A stretch of 64,000 bases of DNA from Ustulina deusta (GCA_023159155.1 JAJNNX010000007.1:1302001-1366000), one strand, 5' to 3'. Numbered from the stretch's first letter, positions 23,480-35,451 are shown. Notes: a model not told the origin generated them from the sequence alone. Program-made: numbers and translations.

Positions 23480-25694
23480 TCAGCATTTCAAGTTAATGCC
23501 CCGCCTCCTCTCTGATTCTCTTATCTCAAACATGACCTGGACGCCGACGAACAGTACTGTGCACGCGACGGCGAGGAAAACATAGCCTGTGGGATCCATT
23601 AGCTGTAAATCCATCGCCTAGCCAGAAAGGGGGGGAAAAAAAAGACCTCATAGCGAAATAGTTGATATGAGGGGGGGGGGGGGGGGGATTAGTAGACGGA
23701 CAGAACTCACCAGAAAAGTGCTCGAATATCCCCGCCAGGATAGACCGTAGACCATCGACACCGAACGCGAAACCGACGAGGTTAGCGGCCATCATCATGA
23801 GTATATTCGCGACGGCGCCGACGCAGCACAACATGCGATATGCCGTCGGGCGGCCTTCCCAGCGACGTTTCGGGAACAGCGAGCCCGCCGCCATCTCGGG
23901 TAACATGAAGAAGACGATGAGCCAGCCCCAGATGAGCAGGCGGAGCTGGATATCGTGCCAGAGGGCGACGAAGGTGAAGACGAGGACGTATGTGAAGATG
24001 GAGCGTGCAGCGTCGCGGGCACTCGCAAAGCTCGACCCGCCGAGCGGCAGGTAGATGTAGCGGAGGGACCAGCGGTAAAAGCTGCGGTGCCAGGAGCGCC
24101 AGAAGGCGAGCGTGCTCCAGTTGTTGCTGACGCAGCGGATGATGTTCTCGGGGGGGTCGATGCCGTCGACGAGGGACCAGAGCCGGAAGAACCGCCACGG
24201 CAATAGGAGTTTGAGCCAGATCAGATGCAGGTTGAAGTAGCTGAGCAGGCATAACTGCGCGGCTGTGTAGTCGGCCCACCGCGGGCTGAACTTGGCAATC
24301 GCTTGCACGTAGTCGTAGTGTAGGACGACCTCCATGGCCAGGAGCGCGAGAACGAACCGTAGGCCGTACCGGATGGTGCGCGAGAGCTCGAGGCTCGCGG
24401 GCTTGTATCGGAGCTGCGATATGTAGTCGTTGAAGGTAATGATGGGCCCCGTGAGGTAGAGCGGCGCGTAGATGGCGTACGCGACATAGTTGCGGAAGGA
24501 GAAATCCTTGGACTGCGCGGGGGTCGAGACGCGGTCTCGTTCGCTTAGTGAGGAGGGATCGAGCTGCTTCTTCTTGGGGTCATTAAACCTCGTCCCATAG
24601 TATACGGACAGGAGGGGATCCTATCACCATACCTCAACAGGGCTGTATCCTCTCCTGTCTAGACTCCAGTAGTAGTCCAAGTTGAAGCTAATGAGGCGTA
24701 GAACGGTGATGTTGAAGAGAATCTCCCAGCGACCCATGAGTCCGCCATAGCTGTCGAGCCATCTTCCCCAATTTACGAGGCTACTGTTTGACTCGTCGAT
24801 TAGCCCGCCCGAGAGGAATACCCACAAGATGGAAGCAATATCCTTGAATTTGTAGCCCTTGCCAAGCTCGTTCGCAAACAAGACGCCGATGTTAAACACC
24901 CACGTCGCGACAGGCACCGACTTGCGGGGCAGAGTGGTAGCCACCTGGTAATTCAGGTATAGGATGGCGAGGATTTTGACGACCGAAACACCGTGCAGAG
25001 CGAGGAGGTATATTATGGCAAAGCCGAAGTCGAATGACGCCCGTTGATTCAGCCGCTGGTCAGCCTCCTCCAGCGTCGGCCGCGACGCCTGGCCACCCGA
25101 GTTGGCGCGGTATACGACTCCATTATATAGGCGCCGGAGCAGGGGATGGAGGACGACCAGGGCGGCGAGGTAAGGAATGTTGTTTCGAAAGGTGCGGTAT
25201 TGCGCATCGGTGGCATCCTTACATTCGGTCGTCCAGTCAGCATATGCACACACCACGAGCGCGAGGCCGGAGCACACGAGTCCCTTACGATCTTGCGGCC
25301 GGGAATCCAGCCCGGCGACAGATAATACTCGTAGTTCCTGTAGTTGGGATGTGTTGCTGTGGAAGCTGTCAACGGACATGGACAGAGTACGGGAGCGTCA
25401 GGCCATACTTTTCGACGCATCATAGGCGATCCGGAACATGGAGGGGACGGCTACGACGAAGACGATATAGTACAGGTAGAACTCGGGCGTGTTCCACCTT
25501 GATTTTGACGACGACGACGACGACGATGAGGACGACGGCCGGCTGTTCCACTTCGCAGCGCGTTCCTTGCTTGCAGCCGCCGCATCGCTTCGTGCCTCTA
25601 CGACGGCTGTATAGGGAGTGTTGGACGAGACAGTGAAGCGCGTGTCGAGGGAATCGAGATCGTAGATGTTGCGGAGGAACGAGAATGCGCCCAT
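23480..25694 (-). CDS. gup1: MBOAT O-acyltransferase GUP1
   Basis: ER multi-pass acyltransferase that remodels the lipid part of GPI anchors; yeast Gup1 loss also affects glycerol uptake phenotypes. Five exons: 25694-25409, 25356-25289, 25217-24633, 24572-23711 and 23586-23480, totalling 635 aa. All phases close, and the joins restore family sequence such as SKTTHPNYRNYEYYLSPGW. The MBOAT catalytic His is in FWRSWHRSFYRWSLRYIYLP (about His 475), with a second conserved His in FVALWHDIQLRL (about 519). The tail ends VMFEIRESERRRGINLKC. A poly-Ser run encoded by GAC/GTC repeats lies near residue 55. The third intron uses an AAG acceptor and the last intron carries a 17-base C run on the sense strand. 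Confidence 0.95.
23671..23687. repeat. G17 homopolymer inside the last gup1 intron
   Basis: Seventeen G bases on the plus strand, C on the transcribed sense, between the donor at 23710 and the acceptor at 23587. Confidence 0.9.
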
Positions 25695-26492
25695 GGTGAC
25701 TGCGAAGCCCCTTGGCAGGCAATGGCGCCAATACGCGGGTTACTTGGATGACGGCAACATCAGGGAACTGGCGTGAGCGACGGCGACAGCAACTGTTGGA
25801 ATTGGCTGCTGCGGATGGAGCAATACAGGAGCACGACGTCAGTATAAAAGAGTGACAAGTTGCAGGTGGTCGTATTAATTATCGTTTGTGAAGACGACTT
25901 ACAGGTCTATCTATGTTTTACCACTTTCTGTGGCGCACACAAATCGGGTTTAGCGTAATCGCTGCTTTTGCTCAGGCTCGGCCCACCCTGTCCTCAGCAA
26001 AGTAACTGATCTATACAAACAACTTGAAGTTTATACCTAGAAAATGTGCCTCGAAACGGTTGGGTTTTAGTGAACGGTTTAAGCAACCGATGCCGTTCTC
26101 TTGAGGTAACGCGATACCCTCCTGCATTTCCGAATGTAAAACCCGAACAAATTATTGGGTATCTTCCTTGTTATAGCGCCTTTTGAACGGCTTATTCATG
26201 GGTTAATTGATTGAGGCGCGTCGACTTGGACGGGACGGTCATCTATCTAACCAGTTCATGCATGTCAAAAGCATCACCTTAATATACTTTGTGAAATCTA
26301 CAACCTGCTTGATTTCCACTTTAGTAAATGACAAAAATCTACATAATAATGATTTTATAACATTGAATTAATTTTGAGCAACTCCAAGTTTTTACACTAC
26401 CACTTCTATGCGCCCTGTGAATGCTATCCCTGATCTATAATTACTTCAATTTTCGACTTCTTTTGCCCAATCTAGGCTACTCGTTTTCTGCC
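25695..26492. other. Intergenic between gup1 and the phosphotransferase remnant
   Basis: Likely gup1 promoter at the left. AT-rich DNA from about 26270 onwards. No gene seen. Confidence 0.55.
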
Positions 26493-27153
26493 ATGGCGCC
26501 CAAACCGAGATATGTGTCCATGGCGAGGGATGACCTGGCCTGGGAGGAAAGTGATAAGGAGACAGAGATGTGGGAGAAATCGCGCCACAAGGCCGAGATA
26601 TACCGTGCTATTGCCAACCTCATTAAGAAGTACAGGCCTGGCGAGGCCGTAGAGCTTCACAAGCCGATTCGAGGGCGATATAACATTTTCTACGCTTAGA
26701 GTATAAGGATGGCTCGTCAGCGACTATGAGGATCCCCAGCAAAGGTATTTAGACAGAAACAGCCCTTGCATATGTATGACGATACGAACGAGAGCAGGCA
26801 TTGTCAAGTTCTCTGAAGAGAAAGTCCGCTACGGGTGGCTACAATACGGTGTATCGCAGCAAAGGCTACTATTCCGGTGCCCAAGATTTACTACTTCGGA
26901 ACTGCAGCCGAGAACCCTACCGGCCTTGGGCCGTTCATTATTATGGATTATATTGAACATGAAAGGACAATGTTTGAAGCCCTAAACGACTCTGCCCTAA
27001 AGCCTGATGAGTCTTACGCTCTAGATCCTAATATTAGTGGGCAAAAGCTCGAGTTTCTCTATAGGCAAATGGCGAACATTCTCTTACAGCTAGGTATCTA
27101 TAGTAATATTCCTTCGAATCGGGTCCCTGATCGAGGATAAGGAACCTACCTAG
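26493..27153 (+). pseudogene. Broken aminoglycoside-phosphotransferase-like (APH) gene
   Basis: Remnant of a fungal APH/choline-kinase-like protein. It starts at an intact ATG (MAPKPRYVSMARDDLAWEE) and reads to NIFY near 26693. A one-base loss then shifts the frame to LEYKDGSSATMRIPSK. A plausible intron follows (26745-26797, GTATTT to GCAG). After IVKFSEEKVRY a second one-base shift near 26834 leads to ATIRCIAAKATIPVPKIYYF, and on to GLGPFIIMDYIEHERTM. A third shift near 27095-27110 leads to FLRIGSLIEDKE and then a stop. The catalytic loop (HxD) and C-terminal half of the family are absent. Three frameshifts plus truncation make function unlikely. The changes are indels and not the C-to-T pattern of RIP. 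Confidence 0.8.
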
Positions 27154-27625
27154 TATCTATGGGGGTGCTTAATGGGGCTTAACGTACCTCGGCCAGCCAG
27201 TTGTGACCTACACCGTCTGTTGTACAGTGCCGAGTATAAGCGTATCTAGGTACTGCGGGCGGCCTACAATGTGTCATATTCCAGATATTACACTGTACAA
27301 CTTATATTATATACTACCGACCTACAGGTACTGTAACAGCCTGAAGTTACACATAGGTATCAATCTTCATTCCAACTGAACCTTGTCCACTCCATGTCTA
27401 TAATCCTCGGGCTATAACAACAATACACTTACATAAGCCCACCTAAGGCAGCACATCCACCTCGCTTTATAAAATCTCTTGCTGATACATATAACGTGTG
27501 CTATAATCATCCCGCCCCCCCTATACGATTATACCGGTAGCCTACGAGGTCTGGAGTGAGTGATTCTCATCTCCTACCTAGCAGTGCCATTGCGCACATA
27601 TACATTGATTGGTCTGCCATGAAAA
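27154..27625. other. Intergenic before second F-box-like gene
   Basis: AT-rich spacer with TAGGTA motifs. No gene or further phosphotransferase sequence recognised. Confidence 0.55.
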
Positions 27626-28513
27626 ATGGTCGCGAGAAAATGGGGGAGTGAAAGGAAACCGTTTGGCAGCAAATCGATCGCCTTCAGACCCAAGCCATCC
27701 CAAGGACTATCGGTCACCACGAGAAGGAGACCCAGGGGCCCTTTCCGTCTCTTCGACTTGCCCCCTGAATTACGAGCTCAAGTCCTTGGCCTTGCTCTCC
27801 TGGACTGCGAGGAACACATCCAAGTTTTAAAGATATTCTTGGCATCCCGGCGACTCTATGCAGAGGCAGCCGAGATCTTCTATCACGATCTCTGGTTGGA
27901 TATCACGGATCGGACCAAGCCTCCGGGCCTGTTGGCCGAACCAATCACTCCTCTATCGCCGAGGCTTCGCATCCGTATCATGGACCTTAAGATCTACCCA
28001 AAGAAGAATCTTCGCTCCTTCAACGAGCTTTACGTCCCTCTCTTACGCGAAATGGCAGACCAAGGCAGCCTCCGCACCCTACACCTGGAGATCAACGGCA
28101 GGTTTCCTCGCATGGATTTCTGGACAGATCACTGGTCTGACGATGAGGAGTTCTGCGAGGCCGAGGTTCCACTGCTCGTCGGCCCCGACAAGGATATCGA
28201 GTACCTGGGACCAGCCTTTCTAGCTGCTCAACCCTTTCAGACCTTTCTGGACTTCCTCTCCGACCCACGTATCCCCAAGGTCGCGCTGTATACTTCCAGT
28301 GCTGATCATTATAAATTCTGGTGTGATTGTCACCGGAAGCTTTCTTCCAAGCTTCAACTGCCGTGTAGTGGCGGCTCATGGCGTGGCAAGTCTTCACGGT
28401 TAAAGGTGAATCAAAAGCATCTTCTTCGGCTCTTTCGAAATGCTCAAACCATACAGACCTCAGCTTCAGCCACATCAGCGAGACCTTCAAGTATACCAAC
28501 TCGAAGCGCTTAA
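27626..28513 (+). CDS. F-box-like domain protein, 295 aa
   Basis: Single open frame. Residues about 40-90 read RLFDLPPELRAQVLGLAL, then RLYAEAAEIFYHDLWLDI, the short F-box-like pattern common in expanded families of filamentous fungi: leucine-rich start, then a conserved aromatic FY. The middle is unassigned, with Trp/Asp-rich sequence near 170. The last 25 residues (TIQTSASATSARPSSIPTRSA) look unlike a natural end. The gene may be frame-shifted near 28440 or lack a 3' exon. Partners and targets are unknown. It follows the broken phosphotransferase gene at 470 bases and faces the esterase gene tail to tail. Confidence 0.62.
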   Translation: MVARKWGSERKPFGSKSIAFRPKPSQGLSVTTRRRPRGPFRLFDLPPELRAQVLGLALLDCEEHIQVLKIFLASRRLYAEAAEIFYHDLWLDITDRTKPPGLLAEPITPLSPRLRIRIMDLKIYPKKNLRSFNELYVPLLREMADQGSLRTLHLEINGRFPRMDFWTDHWSDDEEFCEAEVPLLVGPDKDIEYLGPAFLAAQPFQTFLDFLSDPRIPKVALYTSSADHYKFWCDCHRKLSSKLQLPCSGGSWRGKSSRLKVNQKHLLRLFRNAQTIQTSASATSARPSSIPTRSA

Positions 28514-28907
28514 AGGTGTTGACCCAAGCATGGTTGTCCCCGTCACAAAATCAAACAACGGGTACTATAAATAAAAGTATTCCCCACGTCATAGTCACAG
28601 GCATATATCAGAAAGCTTTTTTTGAATTGTAGTTCCCTTGAGATACGGCACAGATGACCCTGAATACCATATTGAAGACACATCGACCATCTTTGCTATT
28701 TATTCTAATTGATGGAAATGTATCTGGTTTCGATATCCAATGATGCCTAGTCTCCTTGTCACTACAGCCACGTCGCCTACGATATAGTATCATATACGCA
28801 TACTCTTTACCAGAGGTCATTAACGCGAAACTGAACGAGTTAGGCCGTGGCTTCAACTAGGCATAAGCTTTTACAACCCCGGCTACCCGCTGAGGCCTAG
28901 TGCTGCA
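28514..28907. other. Intergenic, convergent 3' ends
   Basis: Gap between the F-box-like gene (+) and the esterase gene (-). No gene seen. Confidence 0.6.
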
Positions 28908-30390
28908 TTAAAGGCATTGGGAATAGTCTACCGCTATATGAGCCGGGCAGCTTCCTCGGGAGACAAGGCTTTACTTACAGTCATTCACTTTCTGGCATGT
29001 GTACGGGCTTACGCACTGAGGGAGAAGCCTTGTTAGCTTTTGCAACGATGATAAGAATTTCGGCAAACCTACCGAGGTCACACCGGTCCATCCAATCCCG
29101 CCGCATTGGGTGTAATGTTCTCCCCCCGGCCCGGCTGTCGTAGTGGCCGTCGCGCTTGTGGTAGTCGCCAAGGTCGAACTCGGACTACTTGTCGTGGTTG
29201 TTGTACTCGAGTCCTACATTGGCCAATGTCAGCTCAGTCTGCTGCTGCTCAATTGCTGTCCCCGGCCCAATTGCTCTAGCAGCAGCACGTCATAGTTGAA
29301 GAGGCGCTCACCGTAAAACCGAACCATTCCATGTCAGCATCGCCGAAGATATCGATACTGTGCGTTATACCCTAACACCATCTTGGTCAGCGCCTGGTTC
29401 CTCACGCGCCTGAGGGTGAAGGTCAAGGCGGCTTTGCGAAGCCGAGGTAGAGGTGACAACATATCGACTCACCTCACCCAGAACACCCTCAACGTTAGGC
29501 CCAAACACATAGCGCGTATATGGACTCCTAGGGGTATTAGGATAAGTTTCAGACGGCGTAGTCGAGTATCCAAAGATACCAGTCCACTGCTTGATAGTCT
29601 CGTAGTAGTTCTGCGGATACAGCGTGGTATCGGCAGTACCGTGGTGAATACGCATGCGCGGCCGAGGGCCGTCGTAACCCGGATACGCGTCAAGCGCCGC
29701 GTTGGCCCAATATTCCTGGGTCAGGTTCAGCAGACCCTGCGAGCAGGTGCTGTTCCACCCGTCAACCGTGCCCGTGTAAAAACAAGTGGCCGGCACGCCG
29801 GCATACGCGATGCCCGCCGCGAACACATCGGGATACGTGGCTGCCAGGACGTTCTACGGGTAAACATGAGCAACCAGTCGGAGAATGCCACAGGGGAAAT
29901 CATAATTGGGAATAGATGTGGGAAGACGGAAAGAACTGACCGTCATCATGGCGCCCGACGACAGCCCTGTGACGAACACCCGGCTCGCATCCCCGTTATA
30001 CGTGTCCAGCGTATACGACACCATGTTCACGATGGAATTACTATCCGCGCCTCCGTCATGCGTAAGAGCCGCAGTCGACGACACGTCCCAGCAGGTGCCG
30101 TCATACGGAGACTCGGGGTAGATGACGATGAAGCCGTATTTCTCCGCGAGGGTAGCATACGGGGTGTTGGTGTAGTACGCAGACGCGGTGCCGGTGCAGT
30201 AGTGGATAGCAACAATGATAGCCGGGCTCGTGGCCAGGTTCTGCGGGACATAGATGTACATCTTAGTGCCCGAGGTGTTGGCCCCGAAGTCGTTCACCTG
30301 CTGCAGCGACGCGCGCTTCACGAGCCCCCCTGCCGTAGTTATCCCGCATAGCGCGAGCGCGGAGGTGAAGATAGTAGTTAAGAGGCGCAT
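28908..30390 (-). CDS. Secreted CE1 esterase with C-terminal CBM1 (feruloyl esterase type B-like)
   Basis: Six exons: 30390-29941, 29853-29473, 29371-29312, 29213-29073, 29015-28979 and 28927-28908; 362 aa, all phases close. The signal peptide [20 protein letters not shown] is followed by a KR site. The esterase core has the nucleophile elbow GLSSG (Ser 144), Asp 225 in [11 protein letters not shown] and His 281 in [33 protein letters not shown] and DMEWFGF fit feruloyl esterases of the N. crassa fae-1 type better than acetylxylan esterases. A Ser/Thr linker (298-326) leads to a fungal cellulose-binding module: [12 protein letters not shown], then [19 protein letters not shown]. The last 20-base exon supplies YYSQCL and the stop. 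If the 51-nt intron before it is retained, translation stops after NDCK. It cleaves ester-linked phenolic or acetyl groups from plant cell walls outside the cell. Confidence 0.9.
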
Positions 30391-31294
30391 GGCGATGACA
30401 CTACGTTGCTGTTGTCTATCTTGCTACTGCCCTGAGGGGAAGAGGAAGTGTCTTCTCACAGCCGTGAGAGTCGTGATAGCGGTGAAGAGCGCTTATATAT
30501 GACAACCGCCGCCGGGCGAGCCCCCGATTCCGCGGATGTCATGGCTCCGGGGTAAGGACGAGATGAGAGAGAGAGACCCGGCACTCCCCATCTCTAATTG
30601 TTCATCCCGGCCGCGTGCCGGTGATGGCCGTGTGCACAAGCCCAGGTGGCTAACTTCAGCGAAAGCTATTCTATATCACACTTAAAATCTAATATTATAC
30701 AACCCACGTCCATCTTTCCAGTGCCTCACATATGTTGAGCTCTTCATCCCTCACAACTTCAAGCACATCTATCCTTGGTCTGGTTTCTATCCTGCCCCAT
30801 CGGGAGTGCGGCAGTGAGGTCCGTAGTTGTTGCGGGGGTGAAATCTTACACCAATGGAACCACCTGGCAGAGCAAACCAAACAAACCCCACAACTCACAA
30901 GCGACCCTAAAACGAAAAGGAAGTTTGGATAGGACCGTTTTCCCTACTGGGGCAGGGATATCCATCTACACAGACTACACCAGGTCTCTAATATCAAGCA
31001 AGGTAGAATAGGTAGTTGAGGGAAGAGTGCTGTTCCCCCCAAGAACAAACTAGAAACAGACTACCCTGATTTGCCTCACCTCGGTACCTAGATGGATCCC
31101 GTTTACTATGATGTTAGCAAGCTTATCTAAAGTCATGGTAAGAATAACAACAAGTATTAAAAAAAGGACAAGGTCTATTCCCCCTCGGCTATAATACACA
31201 AAGGGGATATTAAGACAGAGAAAAAACATGTGTAGAAGAAATAATTGGGGGAAATTTTTACAAAAGTGAATCTAAAGAACAAGCACGAAAAAAA
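30391..31294. other. Esterase promoter region and spacer to tRNA
   Basis: No coding region supported. Contains the TATA box of the esterase gene and, near 30648, a GGCTAA matching the XlnR/Xyr1 core, plus CTCCGGGG near 30545 that fits the CreA consensus on both strands. These are single short matches and may be chance. Confidence 0.45.
30492..30499 (-). promoter_or_regulatory. TATA box of the esterase gene
   Basis: TATATAAG on the minus strand, about 105 bases before the ATG, in the position expected for an inducible secreted-enzyme gene. Confidence 0.6.
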
Positions 31295-31379
31295 CTCTCG
31301 ATCGGGGAATCGAACCCCGGCCACCTGCGGTTCGTTTAAGAATGACAAGCAGGTATCCTCACCACTAGACCAATCGAGA
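31295..31379 (-). tRNA. tRNA-Asp (GTC) with a 13-nt intron
   Basis: The acceptor stem TCTCGAT pairs with ATCGAGA. The D arm contains TCTAGTGGTGAGGAT. The T arm GGGGTTCGATTCCCC is perfect. The anticodon stem CCTGC/GCAGG encloses a loop with anticodon GTC (31344-31346). A 13-base insertion (31330-31342) sits one base after the anticodon triplet, the standard place for a nuclear tRNA intron. Removing it leaves a 72-base tRNA including the discriminator. No CCA is encoded, as expected for a eukaryote. Confidence 0.93.
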
Positions 31380-34300
31380 TGCCCAATTAAGGTGTCGCTT
31401 TTCCTCGGAACAAGAAAGCTACTAAAGTAGTGTCTACGTTTGTTTTTTGAAAGATAGCTAGTATTGCGATGATTACTTAGACAGTATATACTAAGCTTAA
31501 TTAGCTTGATTAAACTTCCAAAGATATATACCAGTACCTAGGTGGTACTTACTCAGTATACTACTAGTACCTACTCACACCAGTCTATATGCAGTAACAT
31601 ATCCCTTCAAGCCAGTTCAAACACCGAGGGCTTCTCTTATGCACAGACATAACACTAGGTACTAAGTAACATCAACTCCCACACACAAACGCAACAATAA
31701 TATGCATGTCTTCTATACTAGATTGGATGCATACCTTCTAGACGTTTCTGTGCATACTACTAAAGCGGTTTCCCCCCCACCAAAAAACATGATTACCACT
31801 GTAGGCAGGTACCTACTAATCAAGAGTATACATGTGTAGATGTTATGCATATGTACATGATGTATACAAGCCAAGAGACCAGCGGGGACTAAGCGAAACA
31901 ACTTGAAATGGCCAGAGTGAGTGTGTCCGTAACTGCTAGTGGACCTATCCTCTGTATCCTTGGACCCATGCCAGACCCCCCATGTCCCCATGCGAACCGA
32001 GTTCTGCAGACACGCCAACCGTGTCCCTTCATGCCGGTGAACCGTGAGGGAGAGATCTCCGGCTCGACATGGGACACGATGGAGCATCGTGGTGCTTGGG
32101 GCACATAGTGTTGGGTGGCAGAGCGCGTAACTGTGCGGGTATCTTATACAACAGTGCCAACCATTGTCTATCGGAAACACGTCCACGAGCTATTTAGAAT
32201 CGTGCAGACTGAGACGACAGAGCGAGCGAGCCGACTTGCCAAGCGGTATAAGGATGACCGCATCCAATGCACCATGTGATGCAACGCAGGGTGCGGCTGC
32301 TGCATCTCACGGGCGGATGGATGGGCTTATGTCGTGCTGCCTTGACGCTGTTGTCCTAGATAGGAAGGCTTCTAGATGTTCGCTGTTCCATGTTCAGCTG
32401 CTATCTCGAGCAGAAGACAACTCACGATAGGTAGTGTATAATGCATAGCAGGCTAGGTAGGCATGGTATCCAATAGGCCAGGTTGTATACTACCTTGGGC
32501 AAGATGTCGGAAGATAGACGAACCAGCAGATCAACTTTCTCTTTTCGGCCTCGCTTCTCTCGCCCGAGGACGATGTGATAGGTAGGTAGGTAGGTCTCTC
32601 TTCTTTATCTTTGCGATTAGTTTACATGCTTAGTATACATAGTATACATGAATGCTTACGTATTTCGAAAGCCTTTTTTACACATACATGGAACAACGGA
32701 TCATCACCAAGCCAAGTAATGCAAAGTATGCGTAAAGTGTATTTCAAACAACTCCGCTGTCTCCGTACGAGGAGTGTCCACACGATCCATCGCCGTTGGG
32801 CAAGGGGAGGAGATACACAACCACAGCCAACGCCGGGAGCGGAATGCCTAAGCAAGTAAAGCATCTACGGATAGTGGAAGCAATCGAACTCGGCGACGAC
32901 GGAGCACAACCAATCGCCACCCTCCCTGGCGAGGAGAACGGCCAACGAGCCCACAGCAGTGCAGTGTCGTATACATGGACAAGGTCCACCAGGTTAGGGA
33001 TCTAAGTGAGGAAGGTCGTCGTCAACCTCGAGAATCGGCATGCCAGGCACTCGGCACGACCCTGACTTAGTGACACATGCATGCAGGCATATACCGACGC
33101 ATCAATCTATCTGCTATGTCGGTGTCTATCTGCTGCTACGACACTACTACCCACTGGGCACTACGACGAGACCCTACACGACCTGCCCACCAAGCTCCAA
33201 GCGAGGCACGCCTACAGCAGCGTACAGGCACGCAGTGAGGGGAGGAAGCGGTAACCCCCGCCATCATTATCTCAAACTACCGGTATACTCGGTACGTAGT
33301 GGATGCGTACACTAGTCTGGTATAGCACGGTATCATCCAGGCATGAGGCAAGGCACGGCACGCACGAGGAAACGAGAGGAGAGACGGCGACTAGCCAGCC
33401 AACTGCCGACACGACACGCACATAAAACACGTTCCAGAAAGGCAGGCAGAAAGAAAGGCGAGTCGTCTACCTACCCCAGTTACCCACTCTCGCTTTCGCC
33501 TATTCATTCACCCGCCAGCACGGCAGCGGATGATGCGATCGACCTCGCTTCTTGTCCATATCTCCCTGCCTGCCTGCCTGCCTCCTCTCGCCGGAAGGGA
33601 AGGGAAAAAGCCAGCCATCTACTCTAGGTGGCAGGTATCCATCTCGTCAAAATGTCCGAGAAAGATACAGCACGACGACGTTCCATCCCTCCCCTCTAAA
33701 AAAAATCCAAAAAAAAAAAATCAAATACAATACCTAACCTACCCTACCCTACTTACTTACACAATACCCTCACCACCAACCATCAGCGCCTCCCTATTTC
33801 AGGACAAGAGACTCCCACCCCCTTGTGACCTGTCGGGGGAATACAGACTAATGGATTAGATGTCCTCATTGGCACGGCCATATTGAGGAAAGACCAAAAA
33901 AAAGGCAAAACAGCCTGCCTAGCGCTTATCTGTGGCAAAAAACACAAATCATCACCAGACAAGACCAGCCCAAGACACTTACACTTCCTTTTATACCGGT
34001 AGCATCAAGCTACTGTATGACACCTCGACACGTTTACAACAGAGACAGAGAATAGCACGATATGGTATGGTATGGTATGGTGTATTCATGCATCCATGCG
34101 CGCGCCCCTTGCCCCCTTTCCACGGCTCCGTAATCTACCGCCTCGCTCTATCCCTCGAACAAGACTACCGAGCAAAACAACAACAACAAGAACCACAACC
34201 TCATCTAAGCACCGTCGCCGCCAACCACCACTACTAAGCAAAAGCATGTCCACACATGCAAGGCCAAGAGGGACATGAAGCGTCAAGAACACTACTTACT

Positions 34301-34873
34301 GATACGATATACGACAAGAAAACATGCAAAGCTAATCCATTCATCCATTCATCCATCCATCCTGACTAATTAGTGTGTATACCTACCCGTACAGACAAGC
34401 GTCTCAGTCCGAAACCAACCCCCCCCCCCCCCTTTTTCCCACATTTTCCTTCTCCTTGCCTCACCTAACTAATGCAGAGATGGCACTCCAAGAGACCAAA
34501 AAGAGACCAAAAAAAAAAGAAAAAAGAAGCGTTCCTGATGCTACCCAACCAACCACGGCCGCAACCCACCCAAAAAAAAAAACCAACCAACACATTCACC
34601 CAAACGAGGAGACCGAAGGAGAAACGACACCCTAGCTAGGTAGCTAGTGAGTAAGTAAGTATTCTGGAAGGAAGATAGATAGCCCAGCCAGCCTCATGGG
34701 ACCTCGGCCCCCTCCGAGTCCAGGTCGAAAAGAAAAGTCGGCCCCACCCGACGCGGTGGATGTCATGGCGAACCCCCCCATCCGCTTTTGTCCGAATGAA
34801 GTAGGGTAGGTTGGAGCAGCAGCATATATCCTATACCCCGTAGGGAAAAGGAAACAAGGCAGAGATAGGCGAC

Positions 34874-34917
<44 letters not shown>

Positions 34918-35451
34918 ATAGTATCGTTATCGCATGGTATCGTATCGTCTATGACGTAGCTCTTCTCTCGCTCTTCTCTCTTGTCCTCCCCTCTGTTTCC
35001 GTGTATATCGTACACTCGGCACTGACTAGCAATAACATCCGTCGTGCTTCTGCTAGAAACTGGAAACTAGAACCAGAAGCTCAAAGGCAAGAGATAGATC
35101 TCCATTGTCCCCCTTTTGTGTGGTGCCTCATAGCGTCGCTCTCCTCCTATCGTGCCCAAATTTTTCGTAAATCCCGTAGTCCATCATTGCTATGCTGTTG
35201 TACACGCACCCCAATAGAGTAAAAGATGCTTGGTGCCAGTCCCGTTCACGCCCGACTTGGTTATTAGCCACGTCTGATGGCTCCCCCTCCCCCTCCCGAT
35301 ATTCCAGAATGCATCAGCGCTATTCATTTTGAATTATGAATCACCACCCATGTTGGCCAAATCAACTCTAAGCCAACAAACAAGGTGGTATGTAACCTAT
35401 TTGGCATGGTACGGTACGGCATAGCCGGATAATCCCTGACAAAGAGCCGGC
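31380..35451. other. Gene-poor intergenic interval, 4.1 kb
   Basis: No coding region I can support. The DNA is rich in short tandem repeats: TAGG near 32580, CCTG near 33567, TATGG near 34062, CATC near 34337, and GTA at 34882-34917. C/A-rich sequence covers 33650-34600. It lies between the tRNA and the 3' end of the transcription factor gene. It could hold a noncoding transcript, but nothing in the sequence proves it. Confidence 0.55.
34882..34917. repeat. (GTA)12 microsatellite
   Basis: Perfect trinucleotide run in noncoding DNA. Confidence 0.9.

Noticed and set aside
33343..33627. 94-codon basic open frame
   Set aside because: Low-complexity Arg/Ser composition produced by repetitive DNA, and no conserved features.
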